This document shows positions 20,505 to 30,962 of a DNA stretch of 64,000 nt, in pieces; within the stretch, counting starts at the first letter, position 1; the number at the start of each line of letters is the position of its first letter. A program made the translations under genes and the position numbers. The notes under the pieces were generated by a model. It was not told the DNA's origin and made no database searches. It worked only from the letters and a program-made list of their open reading frames with translations. The stretch is from Cololabis saira (taxonomy: Eukaryota > Chordata > Actinopteri > Beloniformes > Belonidae). Location of the stretch: assembly GCF_033807715.1 (NCBI RefSeq), contig NC_084601.1, positions 13,677,690-13,741,689 on the forward strand. The letters are read 5' to 3'.

Positions 20505-21476
20505 ATGAAAATGTTGCTGTTCTTCTTGTTGTGCCTGGTTCTGGGTGCTGTGTCTCCATCAAAGGAGCAGGAGGTGAAGCTGCAGGAGGTGAAGCTGCAG
20601 GAGGTGAAGCTGCAGGAGGTGAAGCTGCAGGAGGTGAAGGAGCAGGAGGTGAAGCTGCAGGAGGTGAAGCTGCAGGAGGTGAAGGAGCGGGAGGTGCAGC
20701 TGCAGGAGGTGAAGCTGCAGGAGGTGAAGCTGCAGGAGGTGAAGGAGCAGGAGGTGAAGCTGCAGGAGGTGAAGCTGCAGGAGGTGAAGGAGCAGGAGGT
20801 GAAGGAGCAGGAGGTGAAGCTGCAGGAGGTGAAGCTGCAGGAGGTGAAGGAGCAGGAGGTGAAGGAGCAGGAGGTGAAGCTGCAGGAGGTGAAGCTGCAG
20901 GAGGTGAAGGAGCAGGAGGTGAAGCTGCAGGAGGTGAAGGAGCAGGAGGTGAAGCTGCAGGAGGTGAAGCTGCAGGAGGTGAAGGAGCAGGAGGTGAAGG
21001 AGCAGGAGGTGGAGGAGCAGGAGGTGAAGGAGCAGGAGGTGAAGCTGCAGGAGGTGAAGCTGCTGCGAGGCGGCTGTCCCATGTTCTGGTACAACTTCAA
21101 CGGCCGCTGCTACAAGTACGTCGCCACACCGATGAACTGGGCTGATGCAGAGTTTCACTGTTTGGGACAGGGAGCCAACCTTGTGTCCATCCACAGTCTG
21201 GAGGAAAATAATTTTGTCAAAATGCTGATCAGAAACTTTGATCATACTGAGGGATGGACCTGGAATGGACTCAGTGACATTCACCAGGAAGGACTGTGGT
21301 TTTGGTCTGATGGGTCAAAGGTCAGCTTTACAGATTGGGATAATGGTCAGCCAAGCAATGGAATAGGTTTTGAACACTGTGGACACACCAACCATGGACC
21401 AAATAAGAGGTGGAATGACTACATATGTTCATACAGGCTCTCATCTGTTTGTAAAACTCGTCCAGTTTGTCAATGA
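20505..21476 (+). CDS. Secreted C-type lectin L2g with 33 pentapeptide repeats and altered sugar-binding motif
   Basis: The 323-residue protein starts at 20505, which has G at -3; an in-frame ATG at 20478 has a weak context. Residues 1-19 form a signal peptide (MKMLLFFLLCLVLGAVSPS). Residues 22-186 are 33 perfect-length pentads, mostly QEVKL and QEVKE. The CRD covers 191-316 with cysteines at 191, 202, 219, 292, 308 and 316, plus C322 near the end. The EPN triplet is replaced by QPS (282-284), WIGL by WNGL, and WND is kept (303-305). A normal calcium-dependent mannose site is therefore unlikely, and the ligand is unknown. The frame is intronless. Its 3' part and 3' flank differ from those of L1, L3 and L4. 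Confidence 0.88.
   Translation: MKMLLFFLLCLVLGAVSPSKEQEVKLQEVKLQEVKLQEVKLQEVKEQEVKLQEVKLQEVKEREVQLQEVKLQEVKLQEVKEQEVKLQEVKLQEVKEQEVKEQEVKLQEVKLQEVKEQEVKEQEVKLQEVKLQEVKEQEVKLQEVKEQEVKLQEVKLQEVKEQEVKEQEVEEQEVKEQEVKLQEVKLLRGGCPMFWYNFNGRCYKYVATPMNWADAEFHCLGQGANLVSIHSLEENNFVKMLIRNFDHTEGWTWNGLSDIHQEGLWFWSDGSKVSFTDWDNGQPSNGIGFEHCGHTNHGPNKRWNDYICSYRLSSVCKTRPVCQ
20568..21062 (+). repeat. 15-bp coding minisatellite, 33 units
   Basis: The unit CAGGAGGTGAAGCTG (or ...GAG) repeats 33 times in 495 bp without a frame change. Two main variants alternate, L- and E-ending, with rare changes (REVQL at unit 9, EEQ at unit 30). The blocks of L- and E-type units repeat as higher-order patterns, as expected from slippage or unequal crossing-over. 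Confidence 0.97.
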
Positions 21477-21730
21477 AACAAAACGTTATTGTGATCCTTT
21501 TCACCAGAATCAGGTGTGTTGATCAATAACTTGTGATTGAAAATATGTGCTGATCCACATGTGACAGTCATTTATAATGTTTATGTACTTAAGTCTATTG
21601 ATAATCGGTCTTCAGACTTAAAGAATATTGTAAAAGAATAAGGTGGAATTAGGGAATGGTGACGTTATAAAACAATTCCGTTTGTGTCACACCACAGCCG
21701 AGCACGCATAATAATATCTATATACATCAT

Positions 21731-21991
21731 GTGTAACAAAGGTTGATTTGACACATTAATACTTCCCCAAAATTATTGTTGTTTAACTTTATGTACATCA
21801 AACTGTTCTGCTCAGGCTGAACTTTAGTTTTTGAGTTTGTCTACTTGCACATTGTCTGTTTTGGGGAGGAAACACCCCCATAAAAGGCTCTGTCCCGCCT
21901 TAACTTTCCCTCTTTTTTTCTGTGATGTCTTTGGGGAAAGAAATAAAATTGCATAATTGAACAGCTTGAGTCCAGTCATATATCCTACACA
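21731..21991 (+). other. Possible solo LTR
   Basis: About 260 bp begins TGTAACAAAG and ends ...ATCCTACA, with a TATA-like 'cataaaagg' (about 21880) and AATAAA (about 21944) in the expected order. That is the layout of a small LTR. No clear TSD was found and no internal retroelement genes are nearby, so this is tentative. Confidence 0.3.
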
Positions 21992-22081
21992 ATGCAGAAG
22001 CTCACCACTACCGGTTACACATGCACATATCTTTATACCTCACACATACCCTCACATACACAAACACCAAGACATGATATT

Positions 22082-22588
22082 TAGTACTGTAGCAAGTCTG
22101 CAAAAAAGGCCTTAGTTTTCAAGATACCCCTACCCGAGTTAGAACAAAACACAACCATGTTTTTTCATATCTTTATGGTCTCCTATTAATGAAACGGATG
22201 GTTGTGAACTTTCATTTTTGGGAGAAATTATTATTTTTGGCTATTATTTAGACCTACCCCAATCTCTGAAAAAGGTAAATCCGCATAGGGCAAAGGTGAC
22301 AAAAAAGCTTATAACTTGAGAATGCTCACCCCTTTCTTCATCACATTTATTGACATATGAACCAGGTGTCTACCCTACATCACCAAAGAGTCAGAATGTA
22401 ATTAACCTAAAGAAATACTGAAATGTGGCCCTGTAAATACACATTTACATTAGGCGGAGATTGTACTTTTGTAGTAAGGACTCCTCTACTTTCTTTCAAT
22501 TAGAAAAGAAACATATATTTATGTCAAATAAGCTGTTTCTACATAGCTTAAGATGCTATTAAACAATAACCAGTGGTTGTATGGAGAT
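22082..22588 (+). repeat. Left arm of the long TIR
   Basis: This arm matches the reverse complement of 26853-27341. Landmarks are 'gatacccctacccgagtt', 'aatccgcatagggcaaag' and 'caataaccagtggttgtat'. Differences are scattered substitutions and short indels, such as a 4-bp difference near 22258. Confidence 0.9.
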
Positions 22589-22976
22589 ATTTTCTACTGT
22601 TGTATTGCGAATGAGACATCTTCAGACATGCCCCTTTGAAACTGTCAAATTTAACTGTAACAAGAAACTGTCTCTGAATAGAACATCTGGCACTGTAAGC
22701 CTGCAAGTTATGATGGTCTTTATATTTTGGTAAAGTCCAGGTGGATGTACACTGCGAGTAACCTAATAAAGTGTCCTAAAGTGTATCTACAGTACATTAA
22801 CAAGGATACAAGGCATGCTGTAGAATTGGAAGTTTTATTGCACGTGAAAATCAGTGTCTCTAACCAGTTTGCTGTTGTCTTGACATGACAAATAATAATG
22901 AAAATATGATTAATAATAAAAATAACATCAATAATAATAATATCAACATTTATCACACAAATCTCAACGTGCCTTA

Positions 22977-23028
22977 TCATTTTAGAAAACAAAAACAGGT
23001 GAATGAAATGGGAAAACAAACAACATTT

Positions 23029-23115
<87 letters not shown>

Positions 23116-24623
23116 TGCGTTAGAGTGTCAAATATCAGGCTCTTCAAACACATCTGATGACACATTTTGACAGGAGTCAGGAGTCTCCTGAAGAGCACAT
23201 CTGAATCCATGTTAAGTTTCTTGGTTTTAGTGCCTGTAATGACTGCTTTCATTTCTGAAAAGGTTGCCAATTTCTGTCTTTTCTCAGAGTCCCAGAAACT
23301 TTTTGTTGTTTCACTTTTCAGGCGCTCCTCAATGAAAGCTGCATTTCGGGTTTCCCCATCTTCCAGAAAGCTTGAGAGATCTTTTGCCACATTTTGTGAA
23401 GCTACCTGTCCACTTGCAATGTTTATAAGCGCTTCAGGAACTGTATCCAAATCAAATGGGTTCTGCCTGTCTTTTACATACTCCATAATCTGTTCAATAT
23501 CCTTCTCATCCCGGTCAGTGCGGGCTGCTCCATGCTCTTTGTGTAATTTTGGTGCCTGTGCCATCCCATCGCACAATCCATCCATGGCATCAACATATTC
23601 ACTGGTGACATGCCTTGTAATGAGCCATCTGGTCAGAGCTCCCTTTCGTAGAGTGAAACCAACAATGCCCCCTTGACTCTTTCCTTCCTTATTGATCGTT
23701 TGTTCGAGTGCTTGATCAGTGGCCACACAGTTAAACTTTCTCTCCTGTGTATGTCGCACAACAAAGCCTCCTTCTTTCATGAATTTGTAGGACTGTGGTT
23801 GGCTTTTTTCAAGGGCTTTTATTTCAGCTATGTAAACTGGTATGTACGTGGAGTAGTTTGTCCTGCCAGCAGCACGGAACCATGGTATTGCTTCAGACAT
23901 GCAGTTGAGATGAAGTTCAAAGTTCGCTTCACGTTCTGAACGTAGCATTCTAAGTAAGAGATCAGCTCCTTCGATGAAATGTAGCCAGTACTTGAAAGTT
24001 GCTGATTGTTGAACTCCACTCTCTGAAAACTGCTTTATTTTCCTCCTCAGATCAGGAAGGTCAATCTCCAATTCTTTTAATAACCGCATGGCAGAGGCCT
24101 GATCATTGCCATGAAAGGCATTCTGCACATCTCTCAGAAGTTTTTCTTGTGCATCAGTCATTAGACTTTGGCCTTGCTTGTCAAGCCAGGATGCCATTTC
24201 TATCCAAAAGAGCCTAAACAGAGCCTCAGATACGACCTTAATGCACCGAACACCTCTTGCAAGTTGTTTCCCCTGAAGCATTTGTCGAGCTGTTGCTTCA
24301 GCATATACACCAGATTCGGTTATAATGTCAAAGAGACCTCCGTCAGCAAAGACCTTTCCAATGCTTGCCAGAAATGCCATGGTGATGTGCATGCCTCCCA
24401 TTCTCATTGTAACCTTCCCATCTAAAGCCTCAGGTTTACTCCATATAATCTGTTGTGCTTTGCTATAGATAGCAAGATCAGCAGTTACAAGAATGTGTCT
24501 CTGCCCCAGTTCTTCAGCAAGCTTTGTGAGCTTCAAGAGGGAAGTGTAGATGGTGGATAGGTCTGATGGTGAAGCTCTTATGAAGGGCATATATTGCACT
24601 GTGGCTGATGGGATTTCTGACAT
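22977..24623 (-). CDS. Transposase-like protein of the long-TIR element (main frame)
   Basis: The 548-residue frame has conserved-looking boxes: ILVTADLAIYSKAQ (residues 44-57, with D49), MRMGGMHITMAFLASIGK (H79), RTNYSTYIPVYIAEI (about 254-268) and ATDQALEQTINKEG (301-314). I recall the same order of boxes in a widespread uncharacterised family in cnidarians and fish, which suggests a DDE-like catalytic fold; no acidic triad has been proven. The start is probably internal, because motif-bearing sequence begins at once. The last 50 or so residues are Thr-His repeats from a (GT)n microsatellite plus read-through, so the natural C-terminus is lost. The element is likely inactive. Confidence 0.6.
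23031..23112. repeat. (GT)n microsatellite inside the transposase 3' end
   Basis: About 40 GT units run without interruption, ending in a GC-containing variant. On the minus strand the tract reads as Thr-His repeats fused to the transposase-like frame. Confidence 0.95.
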
Positions 24624-24900
24624 GGATGTAGTTGCTTGAACTTACATAACTGGCCCTACACGACTTGTGATAAGATACTTTGGACTTGAAGGACAGTATG
24701 TCGTCCGAGTGGGGGGATAGTCTCTTATGGACTTCATCACCCCTTTCCTTGGCAACCCTCAATAAGGTTTTAAGTCCCTCTAATTTTGGGTTCTTGATAT
24801 GTGGATTTTTTTTCTCTTGTAGAGGTTTTCCACATATTAAGCACAACCTTCCATCCAGTGTCGGTGAAACTGGATTGCTTGCTGCCTCTGTTGGCTCCAT
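24514..24900 (-). CDS. Zinc-binding N-terminal segment of the long-TIR element protein
   Basis: The 129-residue frame starts MEPTEAASNPVSP. It has a C-x2-C pair (C20, C23, in CLICG) and later H-x2-C (H78, C81, in YHKSC), consistent with a zinc-binding head often found on transposases. It overlaps the main frame by about 110 bp in another reading frame. Related proteins as I recall them have a longer middle region, so the two frames were probably joined by an internal deletion near 24600-24640. Expression is uncertain. Confidence 0.5.
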   Translation of the reverse strand: MEPTEAASNPVSPTLDGRLCLICGKPLQEKKNPHIKNPKLEGLKTLLRVAKERGDEVHKRLSPHSDDILSFKSKVSYHKSCRASYVSSSNYIHVRNPISHSAIYALHKSFTIRPIHHLHFPLEAHKAC

Positions 24901-25024
24901 TCTTACAGTAGAACTCTGGTAAATATGGAACAATTTGTTTTTTAGTTGGAATTTTTTACATTAGGCCTACATTTGATACTATTCTTGGTAACATGAAATA
25001 GGCCTCAAATTTAAGCTCTCCAAC

Positions 25025-26454
25025 TGGCCGGGTTTCCCAGATCAGTTAAGTAGTTCTTAACAGCGAAAGACTTCTTTCAAACCTTCTTAAGGAGCCTGTG
25101 AAAGAAAATCGCGTTTCCCAGAGTCGCTCTTAGCTTAAGTATCTCTTTCATTAAGAAGGAAATGAAAGATGCTGCTGACCCAGTCTTTACAACCATCTTA
25201 GTGAACAAAGACTCACAGATCCAGCCGCGTCAGGCAAATCAATATCACACCAAGCAATGAGATATTAAAACAATGCACCCTGCACAAGTTTTGATCTATT
25301 TTATACTTTAGATTTATATTGTTTAGCATTTATTGGTGACAGCAAAGGGGAAAAAAAAGAAAAATAAGGAATAACAAGTGTGTTCCTGTATATGCTTTAT
25401 GTGCACAAATAAAACGATCATCATGAATATCATTTATTTGATAATTTGGCTGCTATACAGCATGTTCTCGCTGCAAATCAACCGCGTCACCGTGCGCGAA
25501 GCAGAACTGTTTATATGAACGCATTGGTGCGTCAGCACTTCAGTCCCCTGGACGTGCTGTCGGACCGGGCTGTCCAGGCAACCGTGACACCTGCCCGAGC
25601 CCGAGCCCGAGCCCGAGCACCTACATGTGTGATGACAGGGAAGCAGCAGCTGAAGAACGTGATCCTTTGATGAATCATTCATTACAGTCTCAAATATAAT
25701 CAATGGTGTCGGTTTATATTAAAGAATCTTTTTGCCCAGAAGAAAAAAGAGCGAAGACAACGACCCATAACTATTTTCTTCTCTTGAAAAAACCCACCTG
25801 CACCGCGGGGTTTAGGAGAAAAAGACGCTACAGAGTCGGGATGCAGCGTCTCAGAAGAGCAGTGGAATACGTGCGAGGCGGGGATGATCTCTGCAATCTG
25901 AAGCCCTCTATAATTGTAAAAAGAATTTCACTTATCACGGGTTCTTTTTGGAACATAACCCCTGCGAAAAACCAGGGATTGCTGTAATTCCACGTTGCGA
26001 TTTGCGAAACTCGCCTTCTCTTGGCTCATGTTTTTGAGCGCACACACACGCCCACCTCGTTTCCTCCCGGTCTCTGCGTGTGGGGAAAAAAAGCCTCACT
26101 GTAGCCAGAAATAATGGAGTAACGCACCGTTTGGATGAAAAAGGGTAATTGAATTATATTTATCATCTTAATTTTTCATTATAACGCACAGGCAGCAGGG
26201 AATTAGTGCGTTAGATAGCAGTGCTGCGTGTGAAAATGCGCTGATAGTGATCGGTGATCGATTTGCCTGGCATCGATTGATTTGGTTTCAGAACCGGACA
26301 GCTCCTCCAAAGAGCTTCTGAAAGAGAGAAACTAAAGAACGGTGTTAAGAAGTCATCTGGGAAACACCCGTATCTTAGGGTTCTCTCTTAAGTGAAACCT
26401 TCTTTGAACCTCTCTTAAGTCCTTAAGAGAGGTCGGATCTGGGAAACCCGGCCA
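25025..26454. mobile_element. Harbinger-like element with TIR TGGCCGGGTTTCCCAGATC
   Basis: Perfect inverted ends (19 bp) occur at 25025 and 26454, and 'cttaag'-rich subterminal repeats follow on both sides. The flanking 3 bp do not match cleanly. A short frame at 25446-25670 contains 'QHFSPLDVLSD', weakly like the N-terminus of fish Harbinger transposases. No catalytic part is visible. It lies inside the long-TIR transposon. Confidence 0.6.
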
Positions 26455-26852
26455 ATATCTGTTACTGGTATGCATGTAATGCTGACTTCTTTCATTGCTT
26501 CAGATTAAAAATAATAATAATACAACAGTATTTTCTAAAATCTAAATATTTATCAAATAGGAATACCATTGTGTTACATTTGTGTTACCTGTTATCTGTG
26601 GTTTCTTTAGTTTGTGGCAGAGAGCACATCTCCACCTGGACAGCCATGTGTGAGGATTTGGATAGAATGATGCAAGCCACAGTTCCTCCCCCAGCTCTCA
26701 TTGGTTGAACTTAATTGACTTCCATTTACCGCTTAAAGTGATAGTACCTACAGGAATCCATTGGTGTAATGCTGCTCTGTATTTAGAGGCCTGCAATTCT
26801 CAATGACATATGTATAAAGATGTCTAATTTGCAATAAACCTGTACAAAATCT

Positions 26853-27341
26853 GTCCATACAACCACTGGTTATTGTTTAATAGCATCTTCAACTATGCTG
26901 AAACAGCTTATTTGACATGAATATATGTTTCTGTTCTAATTGAAAGAAAGTAGAGGAGTCCTCACTACAAAAGTACAATCTCCGCCTAATGTAAATGTGT
27001 ATTTACAGGGCCACATTTCAGTATTTCTTTAGGTTAATTACATTCTGACTCGTTGGTGATGTAGGGTAGACACCTGGTTCATATGTCAATAAATGTGATG
27101 AAGAAAGGGGTGAGCATTCTCAAGTTATAAGCTTTTTTGTCACCTTTGCCCTATGCGGATTTACCTTTTTCAGAGATTGGTCTAAATAATAGCCAAAAAT
27201 AATAATTTCTCCCAAAAATGAAAGTTCACAACCATCCATTTCATTAATGGTTGACCCTAAAGATCACAAAAAACATGGTTGTGCTTTGTTCTAACTCGGG
27301 TAGGGGTATCTCAAAATTTGATGGCCTCTGCTACAGTACTA
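26853..27341 (-). repeat. Right arm of the long TIR
   Basis: Inverted copy of 22082-22588. The terminal 13 bp are exact inverses (TGCTACAGTACTA). Between this arm and the nested element, 26455-26852 holds unremarkable AT-rich sequence. Confidence 0.9.
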
Positions 27342-27358
27342 ATTCCTGCTTTCAAGTA

Positions 27359-27893
27359 CCATATTGACCCGAATATAAGACGACCCTGATTGTAAGACGA
27401 CCCCCTCTTTTTCAAGACTCAAATTTGAAAAAATACTTTTTTAACACCAAATTAAATTTTTATACAGAAAATAATTACAGTACATCTGAAACAAATGATT
27501 ATAACAATATATTTGAGAGAAAAAGCATGTTATTTTGCCTCATTCAAATCATGATCTTGAAGTTTGCATCATAACTTCTTCGACCCACTTTTCTCCAGAT
27601 TGTCACTACGTTTCACCATTTTCTGTTATATCTTCTGTTATTTCCTTGTCTTTTCTTTCTTACCGCTATTTTTTATTTTTCTTCTTCATGCTACTGCTAT
27701 TTTTATTTTTCTTCTTCGTGACAGGAGTTCGCTTTGGCCTCGGAAGTTAAGTTCAGCATTCGCTTTAAAGATATCTGGCGCCATCTAGTGTTGTGAATGG
27801 GTATAACGTCTAGACCCCGAATGTAAGACGACGCCCACTTTTTCAGTCTTATTTCAATGCAAAAAACCCCGTCTTATATTCGGGCCAATACGG
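27359..27893. mobile_element. TA-flanked MITE (mariner/pogo-like)
   Basis: The TIRs read CC.TATTG.CCCGAATATAA at each end and are flanked by TA (27357-27358 and 27894-27895). The motif 'gtaagacgac' recurs in inverted positions. No transposase is present. It lies 17 bp beyond the long-TIR element. Confidence 0.8.
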
Positions 27894-27895
27894 TA

Positions 27896-28193
27896 GATTA
27901 GTTGTTTACACATAGGTCTGATCAGTAGATTGTGAGCAGATTCCAGGAACCGCCCCTGGGTGAAGCAGGCTTTGTTTTATAGATCACACCGGGACCATTG
28001 ATGTCCTAACTTTTATCATACAATAAAAGTAAATGGCATAGAAAAATAAGTGAAGGTCTCCTGGAAGTCCCCAGGTTTGACCACCAGTAATGAAGAGTTG
28101 CAGCCTGTACAAGATATTTACTCTTCATTTTCTGTTATACTAGACGATATTAGGAACCTATTCTCACACCATTTCCTATAATTTGTTTCTCTT
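27896..28193 (+). other. Diverged lectin-upstream relic
   Basis: The stretch about 27985-28150 resembles the region upstream of L2g and L3 (about 19680-19800), sharing 'caataaaagta', 'gaa.gtc' and 'ccagtaatgaagagt' in the same order, with many changes. No lectin frame follows, because module 3 begins abruptly at 28194. It may mark an older lost copy. Confidence 0.4.
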
Positions 28194-28849
28194 GATGCTC
28201 TCTTTAACAAGTTTGGTCCATGGATCAGCACCAACCGTCAGCGAGTCGTTGATCCCGGTGAAACAGCAGTCTGTCTGCGGTGAACACTGACACACCGGGT
28301 CAGAGCGGATTTGGTCATAATGTTTAAACGGTGTTTTGTGATTAATAAGCATGGTTTTTAATTATTTTGCGTTTGATCGATGTAGCAATTAAAATCGTTC
28401 AGACCATCCAGCTCCTCAACCATCAGTTACGTGTTTCACATGATCAGTTCAGGTAAAAACGGCAGTCAAATCAGCAAAAATGTCAGTTTGCTGGATGAAA
28501 TATATTAATTCCTGATCAAATAAGTTTGTTAGTGCTCAGCTATGCTCATGTACGCATGTGAATGAGTGTACGTTTGTGTGTACATGAAAGTAAAATCTGC
28601 ATTGAGGCTTCTCGCTTCGGGAATCCTGGTCTGTGATTGGACGCTGCCTCGGCACCGCCGCTGCTCATTTGCATAAAGTTAAGATCTTTCAACTTCAAAT
28701 TGACGCTTTGCTCCGGCTGCTCCCAACGCCTCCGCTGCCTCTGCTTCTCTTGCTGCTCCCGCTGCCTCTCGACGCGCGTTTTCATAGAAAATGAATGGCA
28801 GCCGGCTGCCTATGACGCCCGTGACGCTTTCAGTGTGAATGCAGGGTTA
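28194..28849. mobile_element. Truncated copy of the Harbinger-like MITE (module 3 left edge)
   Basis: Near-identical to 14224-14870, ending in the same TIR (GCAGGGTTA). The left third of the element is absent, so the segmental duplication break lies inside it at 28194. Confidence 0.85.
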
Positions 28850-28853
28850 CTAA

Positions 28854-29332
28854 AGGCTCAGTTATGCTTCTGCGTCAAAATGACGCCGTGCCTACGGCGT
28901 GTGGTTTGGATCGACGCAGAGGACACGCCGTCACCTGCGCCGTCACTGACGTGCACCTCCCGAAAATTGTAACTACGCGTCGAGGAGACGCCGTCCACTC
29001 GCAGACCGAGAGGGCTGTGATTGGTTCGTTTGAAAGCGAAGCATTTCCGGTTTCCGGTTTGAATCAGTAGTGAACTTCCAGGGCTCTTTTCTTTGTTTAT
29101 GTGTGATTTTTTTTGTTTTTGTTTTTTGCACAATAGTTGTCCTTATTTCTTTGATTTACTGTGACCGGAAAAAGTCGGATAAACCATTCAGAAAAAGATC
29201 GCTAACTAGTGGCCGCGGGGGGTACTGCACCGCGACCAAATGGAGAGACGGAGAAGTCAGAAGGGTTCAGCACGGCGTCACGGCTGCGGCGTGTGCTCTG
29301 CGTCGGTGTGACGCAGAACCATACCTCAGCCT
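28854..29332. mobile_element. Harbinger MITE, module 3 only
   Basis: The TIRs begin AGGCTCAGTTATGCTTCTGC on the left and, reversed, AGGCTGAGGTATGGTTCTGC on the right. The flanks are TAA and TTA (28851-28853 and 29333-29335), fitting a TWA target. It is absent from the same place in module 2 (14872), so it is younger than the duplication. The interior has ACGCCGT-type inverted motifs and no transposase. Confidence 0.82.
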
Positions 29333-29335
29333 TTA

Positions 29336-30440
29336 TCCAGTAGAACCTTCTCCGTCATAGTTGGTGACCTGTCCTCTTCCAGTGCTCCTCTCTCATGCGG
29401 AGTCCCACAAGGATCTACCCTTGGCCCTATCCTATTCTCATTGTACATGTTAGCACTTGGGTCAATTATAGCCAGGCATAATCTTTCCTTTCACTGTTAT
29501 GCTGATGATCTACAAATCTACGGTATCTGCCAGTGAAGCCAAATGGTGCTCAATGTTCTTTGTCCAGATGTATTGCTGAAGTTAATCAGTGGTTGACCCA
29601 GAATTTTCTTCATTTAAATGACAACAAAACTGAGTGTATTGTGTTTGAGGATAATGTGACGGCTGGCCTCGGCACCTTGACTTCAAAGATCAGTTCAACC
29701 GTCAGAAATCTGGGAGTGACCTTTGAGAGTCGTTTGAACTTTGACAAACAAATCAACAATGTGGTGAGGACCAGTTTTTTTCAGTTGGGTCTCCTGGCCA
29801 AAATGAAAATGTTTTTAAGTTGACATGACCAGGAGAAGGCCGTCCATGCCATAATTAATCTGCCTCACTCTGCTGCACCTCTCACTTTTTGTATTTCTTT
29901 TGTATCATTTTTTGTATAACTTGTTTTGTATAATTGTAAATAGGTTATTTTATTCAGAGCTGTCCTTTTTTCTCTACCTCAAACTGCTGCACCTTAGATG
30001 TTTATTCTGTATATATGTCAAGAAATACCACATTTGTTTATTTGTTTATTTACTGCCTAAAGAGCGAAATTACCGGAGTCAAATTCCTTGTTGGACAATG
30101 TTCTAACCTGGCCAATAAAGATGATTCTGATTCTGAATTAGCTCACACTTGGACTATTCCAACGCACTTTATGTAGGAGTCTCCAAGTCTTCTCTTTATC
30201 GCCTTCAACTTGTGCAAAATGCTGCTGCACGTCTTTTAACCAACACTAACAGACACGTGCACATCACTCCTGTTCTTAACTCCCTTCATTGGCTTCCCGT
30301 CCTTTATACAATTGATTTTAAACTTTAGATTTTCCTTTTTAACGCTCTCACGCACCTTTGTATTTATCCAAACTTTTAACTGTCTGTAATCCTGGTTAAG
30401 CGCTGAGGTCAACTGATCAACGTTTGCTGGAAGTCCTGAG
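29336..30440 (+). pseudogene. L2 LINE reverse transcriptase fragment, module 3 copy
   Basis: Near copy of 14875-16600: [18 protein letters not shown], the Y-A-D-D box and QWLTQNFLHLNDNKTECIVF in an intact order. It lacks the TTAA element found in module 2. It keeps the GATTCTGA-tailed LINE insertion and the same downstream stops. Confidence 0.85.
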
Positions 30441-30918
30441 GTCAGCCAGGTGGGAAGAAATTGTATTTCTTTGTTTTTATTGTATTTTTGAAGCTCAAGT
30501 TGAAGTTAACACTCCAGCTGAACGGATCTCCTCTGTCAACAGGCTAATAAATTAAATTCTGTATCCAAGTTTATTATAAAAGATAGCTGACTTAGCATAA
30601 GGTAGACCAGAGGCAGGAGTAGCAGCAAACCCTTATGCTTATCTGAACGGTGACCTTGAGTGTCATGAAAAGCATCTATGAATAAAATGTCATTAGCAAA
30701 CTAGAATCCTTTAAATACACTGCACAAAGCAGGACAGACAGAAACAAAAAAACTACCAGAAGTCTAAAGGAAAAATGATGCCCTGACAAAAATGTAACTG
30801 AAGAACAGACTGTTAAAAGTGTAGCATGAGAGAAACTGAGACTAAACTAGACAAGCACAGAAGATGAATCAAACAAAACATGAAAAGAGGCCATAAAGGA
30901 AGAATAATTATAATAGGC

Positions 30919-30962
<44 letters not shown>

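Larger units (their letters stand above)
22082..27341 (-). mobile_element. 5.3-kb DNA transposon with about 0.5-kb TIRs and an unfamiliar transposase-like gene
   Basis: Long inverted repeats begin TAGTACTGTAGCA at both ends and run about 500 bp inward (to about 22588 on the left, from about 26853 on the right). They share long identical stretches with a few indels. A possible 3-bp TSD, ATT, flanks them (22079-22081 and 27342-27344). The minus strand carries a zinc-finger-like N-terminal frame and a 548-residue frame. A separate TIR element occupies 25025-26454. I cannot assign a superfamily; the protein resembles uncharacterised cnidarian and fish proteins. Confidence 0.8.

Noticed and set aside
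20492..21284. Long open frames on the minus strand and in the other plus frames over the lectin minisatellites (HLLQL-, SFTSC- and AGGEA-type repeats)
   Set aside because: A 15-bp repeat without stops is open in several frames at once. Only the frame with signal peptide and CRD makes a sensible protein.
23167..23939. Plus-strand frames of 88-169 residues opposite the long-TIR protein
   Set aside because: They are shadows of the minus-strand coding frame, which carries the conserved-looking boxes.
29070..29360. 96-residue frame with a hydrophobic start
   Set aside because: It lies wholly within a Harbinger MITE and runs into L2 sequence, so it is chance.
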